Below are positions 63,428 through 64,000 of a stretch of DNA of 64,000 nt, in pieces (positions within the stretch are counted from its first letter, which is position 1; every line of letters begins with the position of its first letter). The notes beneath the pieces were generated by a model. It was not told where the DNA came from and searched no databases. It saw only the letters and a program-made list of their open reading frames with translations. The DNA is from Asterella californica (Eukaryota; Streptophyta; Marchantiopsida; Marchantiales; Aytoniaceae). The DNA lies in contig JAYKYS010000014.1 in assembly GCA_036924285.1 (NCBI GenBank), positions 2,356,001 through 2,420,000 on the forward strand, given 5' to 3'. A program made the position numbers and the translations under genes.

Positions 63428-64000
63428 TTTGCTGCCATGTATACAGACGCACATGACCAACAATGATGAATTGATTCAGGAGCATCAAATCATATCACAT
63501 CAAAGAAGGAGTGGTTTCAAGATTTTCATCCACTAAATGGACCTGAGATACGACTGGGTGATGATAAGGGCTACCAAGTCCAAGGGGAAGATGACATCCA
63601 TATTAAGCTACCTTTAGGTCAGATAAGAACCATTGGAGGTGTCTGGTTTGTACCTGGTGTAGTGCATAACCTTTTGAGTGTGGGTAAACTTGCTGCAAAT
63701 GAGTTTCAACTGTCATTTGATGCACAAGGATGTTCCTTCCTCGACCAAGGATCTGTGGTAGCTACAGGGCTGAAGGTTGACCACTTGTATGAGTTACAAG
63801 CCTTACCTTTGGTAGCTCCAGTTCTAACTGCTGTAACAGATACAAGCCAGTTATGGCATCTTCGACTTGGACACTTACACTATCAGAAAATGCGTAAGTT
63901 GTTTCATGAAGACTTGGCCCTTGGTGTTTCGAAACTAGTCTCTGTTAACACTCCATGTGAAGTTTGCCTTAGATCTAAACAGACTCGAAAGAAGTTCTTC
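63428..64000 (+). pseudogene. pol: copia protease and GAG-pre-integrase domain (truncated by window)
   Basis: In a new frame, FAAMYTDAHDQQ is followed by two TGA codons and then IDSGASNHITSKKEWF, the aspartic protease active site (DSGAS, from 63473). The frame then stays open to the window end through RTIGGVWFVPGVVHNLLSVG (protease end) and LWHLRLGHLHYQKM...CEVCLRSKQ, the H-H-C-C zinc domain before integrase. The open remainder shows that decay is recent or light. Integrase core, RT and RNase H should lie just beyond 64000. Confidence 0.88.

Larger units (their letters stand above)
61874..64000 (+). mobile_element. Ty1/copia retrotransposon, 5' part (runs off the window)
   Basis: 5' LTR, exact tRNA-iMet primer-binding site, copia-type gag (UBN2-like), CCHC-like knuckle, protease and GAG-pre-integrase domain follow each other in the order typical of Ty1/copia. 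The gag frame has two in-frame stops and the protease lies in another frame behind two TGA codons, so this copy is defective. The integrase, RT and 3' LTR are beyond the window. Confidence 0.9.

Overview
The window is nuclear DNA from a land plant. Three things show this: an intronless SAUR-type auxin-response gene (40421-40918), a tRNA-Ala(CGC) with the G3:U70 identity pair (61190-61262, minus), and a relic of U6 snRNA (3621-3713). The mix of decayed retroelements and the long SAUR leader fit a bryophyte or other seedless plant best; this is a guess, not a demonstration. The window is gene-poor, AT-rich and dominated by decaying mobile elements and local tandem duplications.

Layout. 0.8-3.4 kb: minus-strand gag/protease relic of a Ty3/gypsy-type element. 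3.6-3.8 kb: U6 pseudogene fused to a dispersed repeat tail. 4-17 kb: mostly unassigned DNA with tandem duplications. 17.2-18.5 kb: candidate five-exon gene (minus) for a Cys-rich type II membrane protein. 20.5-20.8 and 28.1-28.6 kb: tRNA-like (Pol III) SINE-like repeats. 22.5-24.7 kb: eroded coding remnant of an unidentified element. 26.9-28.0 kb: cluster of minisatellites. 34.6-38.1 kb: non-LTR retrotransposon (minus) bounded by a perfect 15-bp target-site duplication. 39.1-41.2 kb: the SAUR gene with promoter, long leader and possible DST decay element. 42.8-43.1 kb: integrase relic. 45.7-55.2 kb: a nearly complete but inactivated Ty3/gypsy element. 56.2-57.2 kb: GC-richer tandem repeats. 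61.2-61.6 kb: tRNA-Ala and a 107-bp retroposed repeat with 10-bp target duplications. 61.9 kb to the end: 5' half of a Ty1/copia element, truncated by the window.

The most interesting object is the 45.7-55.2 kb Ty3/gypsy element. Its gag (two zinc knuckles and an RGG-like tail), protease, reverse transcriptase, RNase H and integrase are recognisable. Between protease and reverse transcriptase, in the same frame as the start of reverse transcriptase, lies a domain with the ordered motifs of a C5-cytosine DNA methyltransferase (motif I-like, Cys in motif IV, ENV in motif VI, Arg-rich motif VIII, terminal MGF block). After the integrase, where chromoviruses carry a chromodomain, it has a C4HC3 PHD finger. 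A retroelement carrying both a putative DNA-methylation writer and a chromatin reader would couple integration to the host epigenome. This copy is dead, with many stops and frameshifts.

A second theme is the non-LTR element at 34.6-38.1 kb. Its conserved 3' tail recurs at least five more times in both orientations. One copy is joined to U6 snRNA and one is a short insertion with its own target duplication. This suggests the element family mobilises short RNAs in trans. All calls were made by eye, without database searches; intron-exon models and element boundaries are inferences unless stated otherwise.
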